Shown: one piece after another, positions 9,181 to 17,998 of the stretch
Layout of the letters: each line of letters opens with the position of its first letter
Numbering within the stretch: the stretch's first letter is position 1
DNA from: JADCRZ01 sp041751095
GTDB taxonomy: Bacteria; Bacteroidota; Bacteroidia; Chitinophagales; Chitinophagaceae
Length of the DNA: 64,000 nt
Assembly: GCA_041751095.1 (NCBI GenBank)
Contig: JBGSYC010000215.1
Location: 1 to 64,000, forward strand
Reading direction: 5' to 3'
Notes under the pieces: model-generated
What the model was told of the DNA's origin: nothing
Database searches by the model: none
Seen by the model: only the letters and a program-made list of their open reading frames with translations
Made by a program: the position numbers and the translations under genes

Positions 9181-10302
9181 TTGCAAAAACATTTACATAT
9201 CGTATGCTTCGACGTACCTTACCCTGTTGATTACGGAGGTGTCTTCGACCTTTTTTATAAGATCAAAACGCTGCATGAACTTGGCGTAATCATTCACCTC
9301 CATTGCTTCGAATATGGCAGGGCACAACAACCGGAACTAAATAAGTATTGCGCTGACGTAAGGTATTACCATCGCAACGAAGGCCATAAGGGTTTTTCGA
9401 CAGACATTCCTTATATAGTGGCTTCCCGCTCGTCTGCTGAACTCATTCGAAACCTGCAGAAAGACGACTACCCCGTTTTGATTGAAGGTATCCATTGCAG
9501 TTACCCGTTATATTGTAATGCTCTTCAGAACCGAAAGGTGTTTTTGCGTTTGCACAATGTAGAACATGAATATTATCATCATTTATTCAGGTATGAAAAG
9601 TCGCTGCTTAAAAAAGCTTATTATTATAATGAAAGCCGCCTGTTGAAATGTTTTGAAGGTAAGATCGCCAACAAGGCAACTATACTTGCGGTGTCAGAAA
9701 AGGATGTTGAAACGTACAGGAGTAAATTCAATGCCCGGAAGATATCCTATCTGCCGGTTTTTATACCTTTCCAGGATGTTAGAAGCGTGGAAGGTATAGG
9801 TACCTATTGCCTTTATCACGGCAATCTTTCTGTAACAGAGAATGAAAAGGCAGTTGAGTATTTGCTGGAAGACGTTTTCAATAAAATGAAAGTGCCGTTT
9901 GTAGTCGCCGGAAAAAACCCTTCCTCGCGCCTGAAAAGACTGGCACATTTGCATTGTCATACGTGCCTGGTTTCAGACCCTGCGGAAGCGGAAATGAAGG
10001 ACCTTATTACAAAGGCGCAGATCCATATCCTGCCCTCGTTCAACGACACCGGAATCAAGCTCAAATTACTGAACGCGTTGTACAATGGCCGGCACTGTAT
10101 TGTAAACGACGCTACGGTTAGTCATACAGGTTTGGAAAGTGCCTGTCATATCGGTACTACCACGGAAGCTATACGGCAAATTATTGCTCAGTTATATCAT
10201 CATCCTTTCGGCCCCGAGGAAATTCGTTTACGGGATCACCTGTTAACCCCTCATTTTCATAATCAACATAACGGACAGAAACTTATTGAATTGATATGGT
10301 AG
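9181..10302 (+). CDS. glycosyltransferase, GT4-like
   Basis: This 373-residue protein also has a GT-B pattern. The N-terminal strand HIVCFDVPYPVDYGGVFD carries the glycine-rich PxxYGG site of GT4 enzymes. LRLHNVEHEYYHH sits mid-domain, and the C-terminal half has YHGNLSVTEN, FVVAGKNP and HILPSFNDTGIKLKLLNAL. The last is the donor-binding segment, where the usual EAFG glutamate is replaced by a D-T-G-I-K-L-K pattern also seen in some GT4 members. It starts with TTG at 9181, like its upstream partner. Its 3' end overlaps the convergent ftsE gene by 20 bases. Substrate unknown. Confidence 0.8.
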   Translation: MQKHLHIVCFDVPYPVDYGGVFDLFYKIKTLHELGVIIHLHCFEYGRAQQPELNKYCADVRYYHRNEGHKGFSTDIPYIVASRSSAELIRNLQKDDYPVLIEGIHCSYPLYCNALQNRKVFLRLHNVEHEYYHHLFRYEKSLLKKAYYYNESRLLKCFEGKIANKATILAVSEKDVETYRSKFNARKISYLPVFIPFQDVRSVEGIGTYCLYHGNLSVTENEKAVEYLLEDVFNKMKVPFVVAGKNPSSRLKRLAHLHCHTCLVSDPAEAEMKDLITKAQIHILPSFNDTGIKLKLLNALYNGRHCIVNDATVSHTGLESACHIGTTTEAIRQIIAQLYHHPFGPEEIRLRDHLLTPHFHNQHNGQKLIELIW

Positions 10303-10972
10303 CATTATCCTCCACCTTTCCCTTTTCTGTTTTTAAAGTTCTTGCAGGATATTTATTGATCACAATATAATCGTGTGTAGCCATAATAATGGATGTTCCG
10401 TACTCACGGCAGATGTTAAACAGTAACTGCATGATCTCATCAGATGTTTCCGGATCAAGGTTTCCTGTCGGCTCATCTGCAAGGATTAGTTTCGGTGAAT
10501 TTAATAATGCCCTTGCAATGTCGACGCGCTGCTGCTCTCCACCACTCATTTCAAAAGGCATTTTAAAACCCTTTGATTTCAGGCCTACCTTATTCAGAAC
10601 ATCACCGATCTTTTCATCCATAAGCTTTTGATCCTTCCATCCTGTGGCTCTTAATACAAATTTCAAATTCTCGTTTACACTTCTGTCGGTCAGCAACTGA
10701 AAATCCTGGAAAACCACTCCAAGCGTTCTTCGTAAAAAGGGAACTTTTTTCCAATCCATTTGCCTGAGGTTAAAATCTACCACGTTTCCCTCTCCTTCCT
10801 TCAGAGGCAGATCGCCGTACAACGTTTTCAGCAGGCTTGATTTTCCCGATCCGGTCTTTCCTACTAAATAAACAAACTCACCCCTCGAAACCGAAAGGTT
10901 AACGTCATTGAGGATCAGGTTATCACCCTGATAAATATTTACGTTTCTGAGTTCTACTATCTTTTCAGCCAT
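10283..10972 (-). CDS. ftsE: FtsE-like ABC transporter ATP-binding protein
   Basis: FtsE is the cytoplasmic ATPase of the FtsEX divisome complex, which activates peptidoglycan hydrolysis at the septum. The 229 residues show Walker A (VGKTGSGKSS), the Q-loop (VFQDFQLL), signature MSGGEQQRVDIARA, Walker B LILADEPTGNLD and the H-loop (ATHDY). The length and the sequence after Walker A fit FtsE better than LolD, but the LolD family is close. No ftsX lies beside it, which is common in Bacteroidota. The promoter should lie in the 10973-11330 gap. Confidence 0.85.
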   Translation of the reverse strand: MAEKIVELRNVNIYQGDNLILNDVNLSVSRGEFVYLVGKTGSGKSSLLKTLYGDLPLKEGEGNVVDFNLRQMDWKKVPFLRRTLGVVFQDFQLLTDRSVNENLKFVLRATGWKDQKLMDEKIGDVLNKVGLKSKGFKMPFEMSGGEQQRVDIARALLNSPKLILADEPTGNLDPETSDEIMQLLFNICREYGTSIIMATHDYIVINKYPARTLKTEKGKVEDNATISIQ

Positions 10973-11330
10973 ATTTCATTTTTGAAAAAACAAAATAAAG
11001 CATTAATCACCACACTAACGTTTTGAAAATGCCTCTATGAGCAAAAGTACTTAAGGCAATAGAGACCGGTTACCTTGTTGTATACAGATCAACAATGTTT
11101 GTTGGATTGCACTCTTTTTTTACAATATTTGTTTACTTGCATTTCATTTATTTATCTTACGATTTAAATTTTATTAATAAACGGTTGCTATTGATCACTT
11201 AAATAAGTAGCTGGTTGTACCCTGATTGATTCAGCTTTTAATCCATCAATCCCGGAGGCAGGATTTGCGTTTTTATGCATGCAGGATGGTTATTACAAAT
11301 TCACAATCATCATTCAAATAAAACTGTTAT
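10973..11330. other. divergent intergenic region
   Basis: These 358 AT-rich bases separate ftsE (reverse) from the FHS-type transporter (forward). Two promoters are expected. I saw no strong palindrome or -7 box that I would place with confidence. Confidence 0.4.
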
Positions 11331-12884
11331 ATGGAAAAGAATCAAACCTACACTAGTTCAACAGCTACAGCTACCGCACCTGACATGAAATTATTTTATG
11401 CCTGTTTTGTAGCCATGGTAACTACCGCCTTTGGCTTTATCCTGCGGGCCCTTATCCTTCCGCAATGGGGACGTGACTTCAACCTGACACAAACCGAATT
11501 AGGACAGATCGCCGGCGTAGGATTATGGCCCTTCGCAATCAGCATTGTATTATTTAGTTTGATCATCGACAAGATCGGGTATAAAACAGCGATGATATTT
11601 GCGATCGTTTGCCATATCAGCTCCGCCATTATCACCATATTTGCAAACGGATACTGGATGTTATATCTCGGAACATTTATCGTCGCTTTAGGCAATGGCA
11701 CAGTTGAAGCGGTTACAAACCCCGTAGTAGCTACAATGTTCCCCCGCGAAAAAACAAAATGGCTTAATATTCTTCATGCCGGATGGGCGGGCGGACTGGT
11801 ACTGGGCGGAGTTATGGCATTGCTGCTGGGAGCGGAAACCCGCTGGGAGTACAAGGTAGCGTTGATCCTTTTGCCTACCCTGGTGTATACAATCATGACG
11901 CTCCCGCGTAAATTTCCCTTAAACGAGCGGGTACAGGCAGGTGTTTCTTACAAAGAAATGCTGCAGGAAGTAGGTGCTGCCGGCGCATTGCTGATTACCG
12001 GCCTGATTGTGTTTCAGCTGGGATCGGTTTTTAACTGGCCGTTGTCGGTGAACATTATTATCACTCTCCTGCTTACGCTGCTGTTCTGGAATTATACGCG
12101 CAGTTTCGGACAGCCTCTCTTTATTATATTGTTGCTAATAATGATACCACTGGCCACCACGGAGCTTGGCACAGACAGCTGGATCACTGACCTGATGACA
12201 CCGGAAATGAGCAGGTTAGGTTTGCAGGCCGGATGGGTACTTGTGTATACATCAGCGATTATGTTTGTTCTCCGGTTTTTCGCGGGGACGATCGTACACA
12301 AAATATCACCCCTCGGATTACTTGCCGCCTGTTCGTTTATTGCGGCTTTGGGTTTATACCTGCTTTCTTTGTCAAGTGGAATAATCATTCTTGTTGCTGC
12401 AACAGTATACGGGATAGGAAAGACATTTTTCTGGCCAACGATGCTCGGAGTAGTGGCTGAAAGATTTCCAAAGGGAGGAGCACTTACGCTAAATATTACA
12501 GGCGGTTTGGGAATGATCGCTGCCGGGGTTATAGGAGCAGGTATCCTTGGTTTTATCCAGGACAAATCTGTAGACCGGAAGATAACAGCGTATGACAATG
12601 CCAATAATACCGCGATCCACAGTACTTATGTCACGGAACGAAAAACAAGCTTATTTGGCGATTATGAGGCGTTGGATCAGGGCAAGCTTGAAACTGCTAC
12701 AGCCGGCGACAAGCAAACAGTAGCTACTATCCGGGAAACGGCAAAAAAAGAGGCTTTGCGGTATATTGTAATATTTCCGCTGATCATGCTGGTAAGTTAC
12801 CTGTTGCTGATATTTTATTTTAAGAGCAAGGGAGGTTACAAAGTTGTCGTTCTTAAAAATGAACCCGCCGCTACGCCATTTTAA
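11331..12884 (+). CDS. FHS-type MFS sugar transporter
   Basis: The 517-residue protein has 12 predicted membrane helices, a Q/T/S/A-rich start, and an insert of about 70 hydrophilic residues near 410-480 before the last helix. Residues such as RALILPQWGRDFNLT and LGNGTVEAVTNPVVAT resemble the fucose/glucose/galactose-proton symporter branch (FHS) of the major facilitators. It probably imports a sugar or sugar derivative across the inner membrane. It heads the sugar-related region but is separated from the next sugar genes by CBM48 and thioredoxin genes. A terminator follows at 12941. Substrate is inferred, not shown. Confidence 0.75.
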   Translation: MEKNQTYTSSTATATAPDMKLFYACFVAMVTTAFGFILRALILPQWGRDFNLTQTELGQIAGVGLWPFAISIVLFSLIIDKIGYKTAMIFAIVCHISSAIITIFANGYWMLYLGTFIVALGNGTVEAVTNPVVATMFPREKTKWLNILHAGWAGGLVLGGVMALLLGAETRWEYKVALILLPTLVYTIMTLPRKFPLNERVQAGVSYKEMLQEVGAAGALLITGLIVFQLGSVFNWPLSVNIIITLLLTLLFWNYTRSFGQPLFIILLLIMIPLATTELGTDSWITDLMTPEMSRLGLQAGWVLVYTSAIMFVLRFFAGTIVHKISPLGLLAACSFIAALGLYLLSLSSGIIILVAATVYGIGKTFFWPTMLGVVAERFPKGGALTLNITGGLGMIAAGVIGAGILGFIQDKSVDRKITAYDNANNTAIHSTYVTERKTSLFGDYEALDQGKLETATAGDKQTVATIRETAKKEALRYIVIFPLIMLVSYLLLIFYFKSKGGYKVVVLKNEPAATPF

Positions 12885-12940
12885 CCTGACCATAGAGCAA
12901 CTCTCCTGTCAGCCAGGGAGCGTAAGTTAACATAACCACT

Positions 12941-12969
12941 ATCCGGTAGTACCATCTGCCGGATTTTTT
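12941..12969 (+). terminator. rho-independent terminator after the FHS-type transporter
   Basis: ATCCGGTAG (12941-12949) pairs with CTGCCGGAT (12956-12964), with one G-U pair and a six-base loop, and five T residues follow. Confidence 0.75.
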
Positions 12970-13229
12970 ATGCCTGCGCTAATGCCAAAAAATGTCCTAA
13001 CCATTGGTTAAGCCGGGAATTTTAAAGGGTTACTATTTTTCTTTTTTTAAAATGATAAATTTGAATTAATTTACATATACTTCGCCAGACGATAAATGAT
13101 ACCAATGCTCAATGCTAATAAGCTTTTGACCTTTAGCAGAAATCCTTCATTTCGGTACCCTTTCGAATAGCAGCTGCCATTTGTGATCTATTTTTTCCCG
13201 GATTTTGATTATTCACAAAAAATGATTTT
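12970..13229. other. intergenic region upstream of CBM48 gene
   Basis: No open frame or hairpin of note is visible. It presumably carries the promoter of the CBM48-thioredoxin pair. Confidence 0.35.
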
Positions 13230-13526
13230 ATGAAAGTTCAATCTTCTCCCCGCATCAACACCCAAAAAAGCACTATCGAATTCTTTGTTGAGAATGATTG
13301 TGCATCCCAGATATCACTTTCAGGTAGTTTCAATCACTGGGCCCAGGACGTACTGCTGATGAAGCCTGATAAAAATGGTGTATGGAAAATCGAAATACCC
13401 ATGTTGCCAAAAGGAAAATATCTATATAAGTTTTTTATAGACGACAAAATGTGGATGGAAGACATTGACAATCCTAACCGCCTGCCGGACGGGCTATCCG
13501 GTTTTTATAGCGTTTTACATATATGA
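13230..13526 (+). CDS. stand-alone glycogen-binding domain protein (CBM48/AMPK-beta-like)
   Basis: The 98-residue protein consists almost wholly of one early-set beta-sandwich of the CBM48 kind. Typical residues are SGSFNHWAQDV, then GVWKIEIPMLPKGKYLYKFFIDD and a closing WMEDIDNPN. In this family the Trp and Lys residues bind alpha-glucan chains. There is no catalytic domain and no signal peptide, so it should be cytosolic. The thioredoxin gene starts 31 bases downstream, so the two are probably co-transcribed. It may tether a partner enzyme to glycogen; that is inference. Confidence 0.8.
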   Translation: MKVQSSPRINTQKSTIEFFVENDCASQISLSGSFNHWAQDVLLMKPDKNGVWKIEIPMLPKGKYLYKFFIDDKMWMEDIDNPNRLPDGLSGFYSVLHI

Positions 13527-13557
13527 GGTAATTATTTGACAAAAATTATACAGGCGT

Positions 13558-13863
13558 ATGAATGCATTCCAGCAGATGATCCAGTCTGAGACACCCGTAC
13601 TCGTTGACTTTTTTGCAGAATGGTGTGGCCCTTGTAAAATGATGGCGCCAATACTGAAAGAGGTCAAGAACGAATTAAAAGATGACGTAAAAATAATTAA
13701 AATCGATATCGATAAAAACCCTGCGGCTGCCGAGGCATACCAGGTGCAGGGAGTACCGACACTGATCGTTTTTCAGAAAGGCATGATTAAATGGAGGCAA
13801 TCAGGTGTTGTAAACGCAAAACAACTTCAGGCAGTACTTAATCAATTCAAACTGCCGGCATAA
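13558..13863 (+). CDS. trxA: thioredoxin
   Basis: This is a cytosolic protein disulfide reductase of 101 residues, close to the usual 105. The redox motif WCGPC lies at 22-26, preceded by VLVDFFAEW, and the cis-proline is in GVPTLIVF near 76. The family buried Asp is present at D17. There is no signal peptide. The gene follows the CBM48 protein and is probably in the same transcript. A genome usually has several thioredoxins, so the gene symbol is for the family. Confidence 0.93.
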   Translation: MNAFQQMIQSETPVLVDFFAEWCGPCKMMAPILKEVKNELKDDVKIIKIDIDKNPAAAEAYQVQGVPTLIVFQKGMIKWRQSGVVNAKQLQAVLNQFKLPA

Positions 13864-13902
13864 TATGCCTCGTGCCTGGTTATGTTGTGAAGAAGATGTA
13901 TT

Positions 13903-13922
13903 CGTCGCACCACCCGGCGACG
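13903..13922. terminator. possible terminator between trxA and the ThuA gene
   Basis: CGTCGC (13903-13908) and GCGACG (13917-13922) form a six-pair stem with an eight-base loop, followed on the forward strand by a short T-rich stretch. It lies between two convergent genes. Confidence 0.4.
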
Positions 13923-13923
13923 T

Positions 13924-14658
13924 TTACATTTTCTTCTTTCCCAGGGCGTACTGCATTCCGCCTAACAGATGCTTAAGATAATTCGGATCCAAATACGACT
14001 CGTCTGTGTGTCCGAAAGCCGTATAAAACGCACGCCCTCCGTCGTATTCGTGATACCAGGCCATAGGGTGAAAAGCACCCATCTTGCCTCCGTTGTAGCT
14101 GGTTTCATCTATGGTAATCAACACATGGGTATTTTGGTTAAAATTTTTGTAGTTATACCATTCATCTGAGCGGACCCATTGGTCCGGTAAGTGTTTGGTG
14201 GATATGTGCTGCCGGTCTTTTACGTGGAGCGTTGCCTGCTGTATCTTCGGATGACTTTCAAAGTATGCTCCGGCCAGTTTGCCATACCAGGGCCAGTCAT
14301 ACTCGGTATCGGCCGCTGCATGAATGCCAACATAACCTCCCCCGTTCCTGATGAATCGCTCAAAAGCCAGTTGCTGGGTGCTATCTAAAACATCCCCCGT
14401 CGTGTTCAGGAAAATGATCTCAGCGTAATTCTTTAATCTTTGTTCGGTAAAGAAGGCGGCATCTTCCGTAGTGTCGATGATGAATCCGTTTTCTGCCCCT
14501 AATTTTTGGATGGCTGCTTTTCCTTTCGGAATGGATGTATGCCTGAACTTAGCCGTTTTTGAAAAAACAAGTATGCGTGGCTGATCGGCAGGTATATTAA
14601 AACCTAAAAAAAACGCCACGCAGCTGAACACACATACGATAAGTAATATCTGCCTCAT
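13924..14658 (-). CDS. ThuA domain protein, secreted
   Basis: The protein has 244 residues and a signal peptide of about 24 (ILLIVCVFSCVAFFLGF). The ThuA-like glutamine-amidotransferase-type fold follows: ILVFSKTAKFRHTSI at the start, GGGYVGIHAAADTEYDWPWY in the middle and FHPMAWYHEYDGGRAFYTAFGH near the end. This is the pattern of the large ThuA family in Bacteroidota. ThuA and ThuB are tied to trehalose and other disaccharide use through 3-keto sugars in rhizobia. Here it lies near DUF1080 and Gfo/Idh/MocA genes, which fits that role. Its reaction is not established. Confidence 0.85.
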   Translation of the reverse strand: MRQILLIVCVFSCVAFFLGFNIPADQPRILVFSKTAKFRHTSIPKGKAAIQKLGAENGFIIDTTEDAAFFTEQRLKNYAEIIFLNTTGDVLDSTQQLAFERFIRNGGGYVGIHAAADTEYDWPWYGKLAGAYFESHPKIQQATLHVKDRQHISTKHLPDQWVRSDEWYNYKNFNQNTHVLITIDETSYNGGKMGAFHPMAWYHEYDGGRAFYTAFGHTDESYLDPNYLKHLLGGMQYALGKKKM

Positions 14659-14778
14659 GATTTTATTATTTTTAAGGAAACCATAACTCCGATAAAGTTA
14701 TGCTCAATTTAATTGGTTGATTGATTCCGGTTCACGGGATAAATGTAATTTGATTTATCTTAATTAAAACGTTTTTCT

Positions 14779-15558
14779 ATGCCAGAACTTCCGGACCTGC
14801 AGGTATTCAGTCGTAACCTGAATAAGCAATTCGCAGGAAAGACACTTATGAAAATCTCCTTGTTTAAGACAACAAAGGTTAATGCTTCCGAAAGCGACTT
14901 TAAAAAAAGTCTCGAAGGGGTTCAACTTAAGGAAGTTACAAGAGAAGGCAAGGAATTACGATTTAACTTTAATAATGGCCAGGTAATGGGATTGCACCTG
15001 ATGCTGAAAGGCCAGATGAAGTTTTTTACAAAAACAAGCCAGGCCGTTAAACAAATTCTCGAAATGCTCTTTGATGACGAGTCCGGATTATCTGTTTCAG
15101 ATATAATGGGAGCGGCTACACCATCGCTTAACCCCGCGCCGGCGAAGGCACCCGACGCATTGTCAAAGGAAATCGATTTTGCGCTGATGAAAAAGCTGCT
15201 TTCCCCGAAGAAGGAGCCGGTAAAATCTTTCTTACTCGACCAAAAGAATATAAGGGGTATCGGAAATGCCTACGCGGATGAAATATTATGGGACGCACGC
15301 ATATCTCCCTTTTCCGTTTGCAACAAAATCCCTGATCCTGAAATCAGGCAATTGGTCAAATCTGTGAAGACAGTTTTACAGGAAGCCGAAAAACAGATCA
15401 TGAAATCTCATCCCGACATAATCACTGGCGAAATACGCGACTTCCTGAAAGTTCATGCTCCCGGCAAAACATCCACCCCAACAGGAGAAGAAATACTCAT
15501 GAAACCCCTCAATTCAAGAAAGACGTATTATACCTCCGTACAAAGGCTTTTTGAATAA
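14779..15558 (+). CDS. Fpg/Nei-family DNA glycosylase without zinc-finger cysteines
   Basis: The enzyme should remove oxidised bases and cleave the abasic site. The start MPEL keeps the catalytic Pro2 and Glu3, and Lys58 (REGKELRF) matches the conserved lysine of Fpg. The helix-two-turn-helix region has NIRGIGNAYADEIL, with Asn163. At the C-terminus, where Fpg has a four-cysteine zinc finger, this protein reads TGEEILMKPLNSRKTYYTSV with no Cys. Arg247 keeps the place of the finger arginine, as in zincless members such as NEIL1. The only cysteine is Cys181. 259 residues. It sits inside the sugar region with no evident functional link. Confidence 0.85.
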   Translation: MPELPDLQVFSRNLNKQFAGKTLMKISLFKTTKVNASESDFKKSLEGVQLKEVTREGKELRFNFNNGQVMGLHLMLKGQMKFFTKTSQAVKQILEMLFDDESGLSVSDIMGAATPSLNPAPAKAPDALSKEIDFALMKKLLSPKKEPVKSFLLDQKNIRGIGNAYADEILWDARISPFSVCNKIPDPEIRQLVKSVKTVLQEAEKQIMKSHPDIITGEIRDFLKVHAPGKTSTPTGEEILMKPLNSRKTYYTSVQRLFE

Positions 15559-15627
15559 AGGCACTAAGTGAAGGTTATTACGAGAAGTACAGGTTCACTT
15601 TCTTATCTTTTTCTCCAACCTCCCGGC

Positions 15628-16401
15628 TTAATTTTGCTTTAGCCTTAAGTTCCGGTACTCCACTTTCATCGGCGGGCCAACATGCACCTGTACACCCAGC
15701 AATCCGGTTGCTTTACCGTTTACGTTATCATTATCCGTAACATCACTCATTAAAACACCGTTAATAAAATGCTGCAGCCTGTTGCCTTTTGCCACGATAT
15801 GGCATTCATTCCAGTCATTTTTTTTGATCAGACCCATCAATGAATCTGAACTGCCCAAAGAACCTTGGACAATCGTACCCTGCCATGCGTTGTTTTTAAC
15901 ATTTTCGCGCAATGATGCTGACGGACTACTTTGCGGATTGATCAAAACCTTCTGGCCCCGGTAGGCAAGCGTAGTTCTGCCCCGTTCCTCGTAGTTTTGC
16001 CCCGTATACCGGTTACTCCCGTCAATGTCGGCCTGGTATCCCTTCAGCGCATAGGGGATTGAATCTATCAGCTCACTGCGGTAATTTATGCCGGTGTTGC
16101 CACTTTCGGTGATCCGGAAGTCAGTCTTCAATTCAAAATCTCCCGTTTTCCCTTCCTCCCAAATAATGAAAGTATTGGTTTTTAAAAGGGTGGAAGGCGT
16201 AACCTCTCCCACCAGGTTGCCGTTTTCAACCCTCCAATAAACGGGGTCACCTCTCCAGCCTTTAAGGGTATTTCCATCGAATAAGTTAACGAAGCCGTCT
16301 TCGCCAAGTTTGTTCTGGCTTACACCCTTGCAGCTGCAGGTCATCAATACAGCCGCCATGAGTACAGCGAAAATCGAATTAGGAACCGTTTTATACGTCA
16401 T
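15628..16401 (-). CDS. DUF1080 protein (3-keto-glycoside hydrolase-like), lipoprotein
   Basis: The 257-residue protein is exported: a signal peptide from ATG 16401 ends in a Cys-rich region (LMTCSCKG), probably a lipobox. The mature part opens with the family hallmark NLFDGNTLKGW and continues as a concanavalin-like sandwich with SGNTGINYRSE, GYQADIDGS and the close GLLGVQVHVGPPMKVEYRNL. DUF1080 proteins have been linked to cleavage of 3-keto-glycosides or 3-keto-disaccharides. The frame is open upstream to 16590, but those residues are not signal-like. It is divergent from the DUF4432-led operon, sharing a 500-base intergenic region with it. Confidence 0.87.
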   Translation of the reverse strand: MTYKTVPNSIFAVLMAAVLMTCSCKGVSQNKLGEDGFVNLFDGNTLKGWRGDPVYWRVENGNLVGEVTPSTLLKTNTFIIWEEGKTGDFELKTDFRITESGNTGINYRSELIDSIPYALKGYQADIDGSNRYTGQNYEERGRTTLAYRGQKVLINPQSSPSASLRENVKNNAWQGTIVQGSLGSSDSLMGLIKKNDWNECHIVAKGNRLQHFINGVLMSDVTDNDNVNGKATGLLGVQVHVGPPMKVEYRNLRLKQN

Positions 16402-16901
16402 TTTTTCTGTTTTAAAGATTGGTTTGTGACCTTTGTCCGAAGTATTACGCAGGCAATCTATGAAAAAAACGACATCATACAAAAGAATGAATTGGTATGG
16501 GGTAGGACGTGTGAGTACGTAATTGAGAATAATACTGCAGATATTTGCAAGGGAACCGGCATAAGGCTGCTGAACCGCTGTGCCCATCAATCAAATGAAA
16601 ATGAATATCTATTTTCCAAATCATTCAACGGATATGCCCCATACCTCATACCCCATACCTCATTTAGCCGGCTCCCGGAGTTGTTGAGCATTTATTTTTG
16701 GCCATCGAAAATAAAACCTGTTTACTGTTGTTCAGAGAGATGATTTTCAAACTATTTACCTATTTTAGATTTGTTTTATATAGAAACAGTTGAATACGGC
16801 CCATTGCCGGTATTTACAGGTGCAAATTTCTTAGTAACGGAATTTTTTCGATGGTATCATTCTCGTAGCGTTCAGTCAAAACAGTTAATTACCTGGAATG
16901 T
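16402..16901. other. 500-base divergent intergenic region of sugar cluster
   Basis: This is one of the longest gaps in the window and separates DUF1080 (reverse) from DUF4432 (forward). It holds a two-copy 14-base repeat at 16637-16664 and no credible gene. Shared regulation of both arms of the cluster from here is plausible, but no operator was identified. Confidence 0.45.
16637..16664. repeat. two tandem 14-base repeats
   Basis: CCCCATACCTCATA at 16637-16650 is followed directly by CCCCATACCTCATT at 16651-16664; they differ only in the last base. Confidence 0.85.
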
Positions 16902-17987
16902 ATGAATGAAAATGATCTGCCACATCAATCCTGGAAGGACAAAATATCAAATCATAATCAAATCGGTGGCATAGAAACGGCATTGATGGATAACGGCCCG
17001 GGGCGGGGAACCCGGTTTGCGTGGATAAATACGGGAACGGGTTTGCGGTTTAAAGTCGTACTCGACAGATCAATGGATATTGCAGACGCTTTTTATAACC
17101 AGCATAGCCTGGCCTGGTTAAGCCATTCAGGCATAACGTCACCTGAACCTTTTTCCAACAGGGGCGCCGACTGGTTAAAAACATTCGGAGGTGGTTTGAT
17201 CACTACCTGCGGACTTTCACACATCGGAGGGTCTGAGTCCGATGCTTACGGGGAACGCGGGCTTCATGGCCAGATTAGTAATATTCCCGCCGGGATCGAA
17301 TCTATTATCCAGCCCGACCCGATAGCAGGAAAGATGGAAATGAGCATAACAGGCACAATGAAACAAACACAGGTGCTTGGCCCATCTCTTGAATTGCGGC
17401 GTACCATTTCAGCAAAGCTTGGCGACGCATCTATCCGTATCCATGATGAAGTGACCAACCGCGGAAATACTCCGGCTCCCCACATGATGTTGTATCATGC
17501 CAATTTCGGATGGCCGCTGGTAGACGAAGGTTCAGACATTGTCTGGCACGGGCGCTGGCAATCCCGCGATGGAGACACAAACAACAGAATCTTCAATAAA
17601 AATAACAATTTCCGCAGATCCTCCGCACCCCTTGATGAACATTGTGGCATTGGTGAAGAAGCCGCTTTCATCGACGTCACTGCCGGCCCTTCAGGTGAAT
17701 GTATTTGTGGAATACATAACCACCGGATCGGCATCGCAGTAGCCTTACGGTTCAATAAAAAACAATTACCGTGGTTAACGAACTGGCAACATTGGGGGAG
17801 GGGCGAGTATGTTACCGGGCTGGAACCCGGAACCAATCCTCCCATCGGGCAGGCGGCGGCCAGGGGAAAAAATGAGCTCATACAGCTTGCACCCGGAGAA
17901 AGCAGGGCCTACGACCTGGGGGTAGAAGTCTTAACCAATGAAGCGGATATCCGCGAATTTCTAAAGAACTTATTTGAGGAAGAATAA
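16902..17987 (+). CDS. DUF4432 (aldose-epimerase-like) protein
   Basis: The 361 residues fit the DUF4432 branch of the galactose mutarotase-like fold. The residues WINTGTGLRFKVVLDRSMDI form the first sheet; FGGGLITTCGLSHIGG and ERGLHGQISNIPA follow, and MMLYHANFGWPLVDEG carries a His (HANFG) typical of the epimerase active site. There is no signal peptide, so it acts in the cytoplasm. The gene starts the forward operon and is followed after 11 bases by the cupin gene. Its likely role is an epimerase or isomerase acting on an oxidised sugar; substrate unknown. Confidence 0.82.
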   Translation: MNENDLPHQSWKDKISNHNQIGGIETALMDNGPGRGTRFAWINTGTGLRFKVVLDRSMDIADAFYNQHSLAWLSHSGITSPEPFSNRGADWLKTFGGGLITTCGLSHIGGSESDAYGERGLHGQISNIPAGIESIIQPDPIAGKMEMSITGTMKQTQVLGPSLELRRTISAKLGDASIRIHDEVTNRGNTPAPHMMLYHANFGWPLVDEGSDIVWHGRWQSRDGDTNNRIFNKNNNFRRSSAPLDEHCGIGEEAAFIDVTAGPSGECICGIHNHRIGIAVALRFNKKQLPWLTNWQHWGRGEYVTGLEPGTNPPIGQAAARGKNELIQLAPGESRAYDLGVEVLTNEADIREFLKNLFEEE

Positions 17988-17998
17988 AACTAATATTT

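Noticed and set aside
12092..12604. 170-codon reverse open frame inside the FHS-type transporter gene
   Set aside because: Hydrophobic coding on the forward strand explains it; residues are Pro/Ile-rich with no domain.
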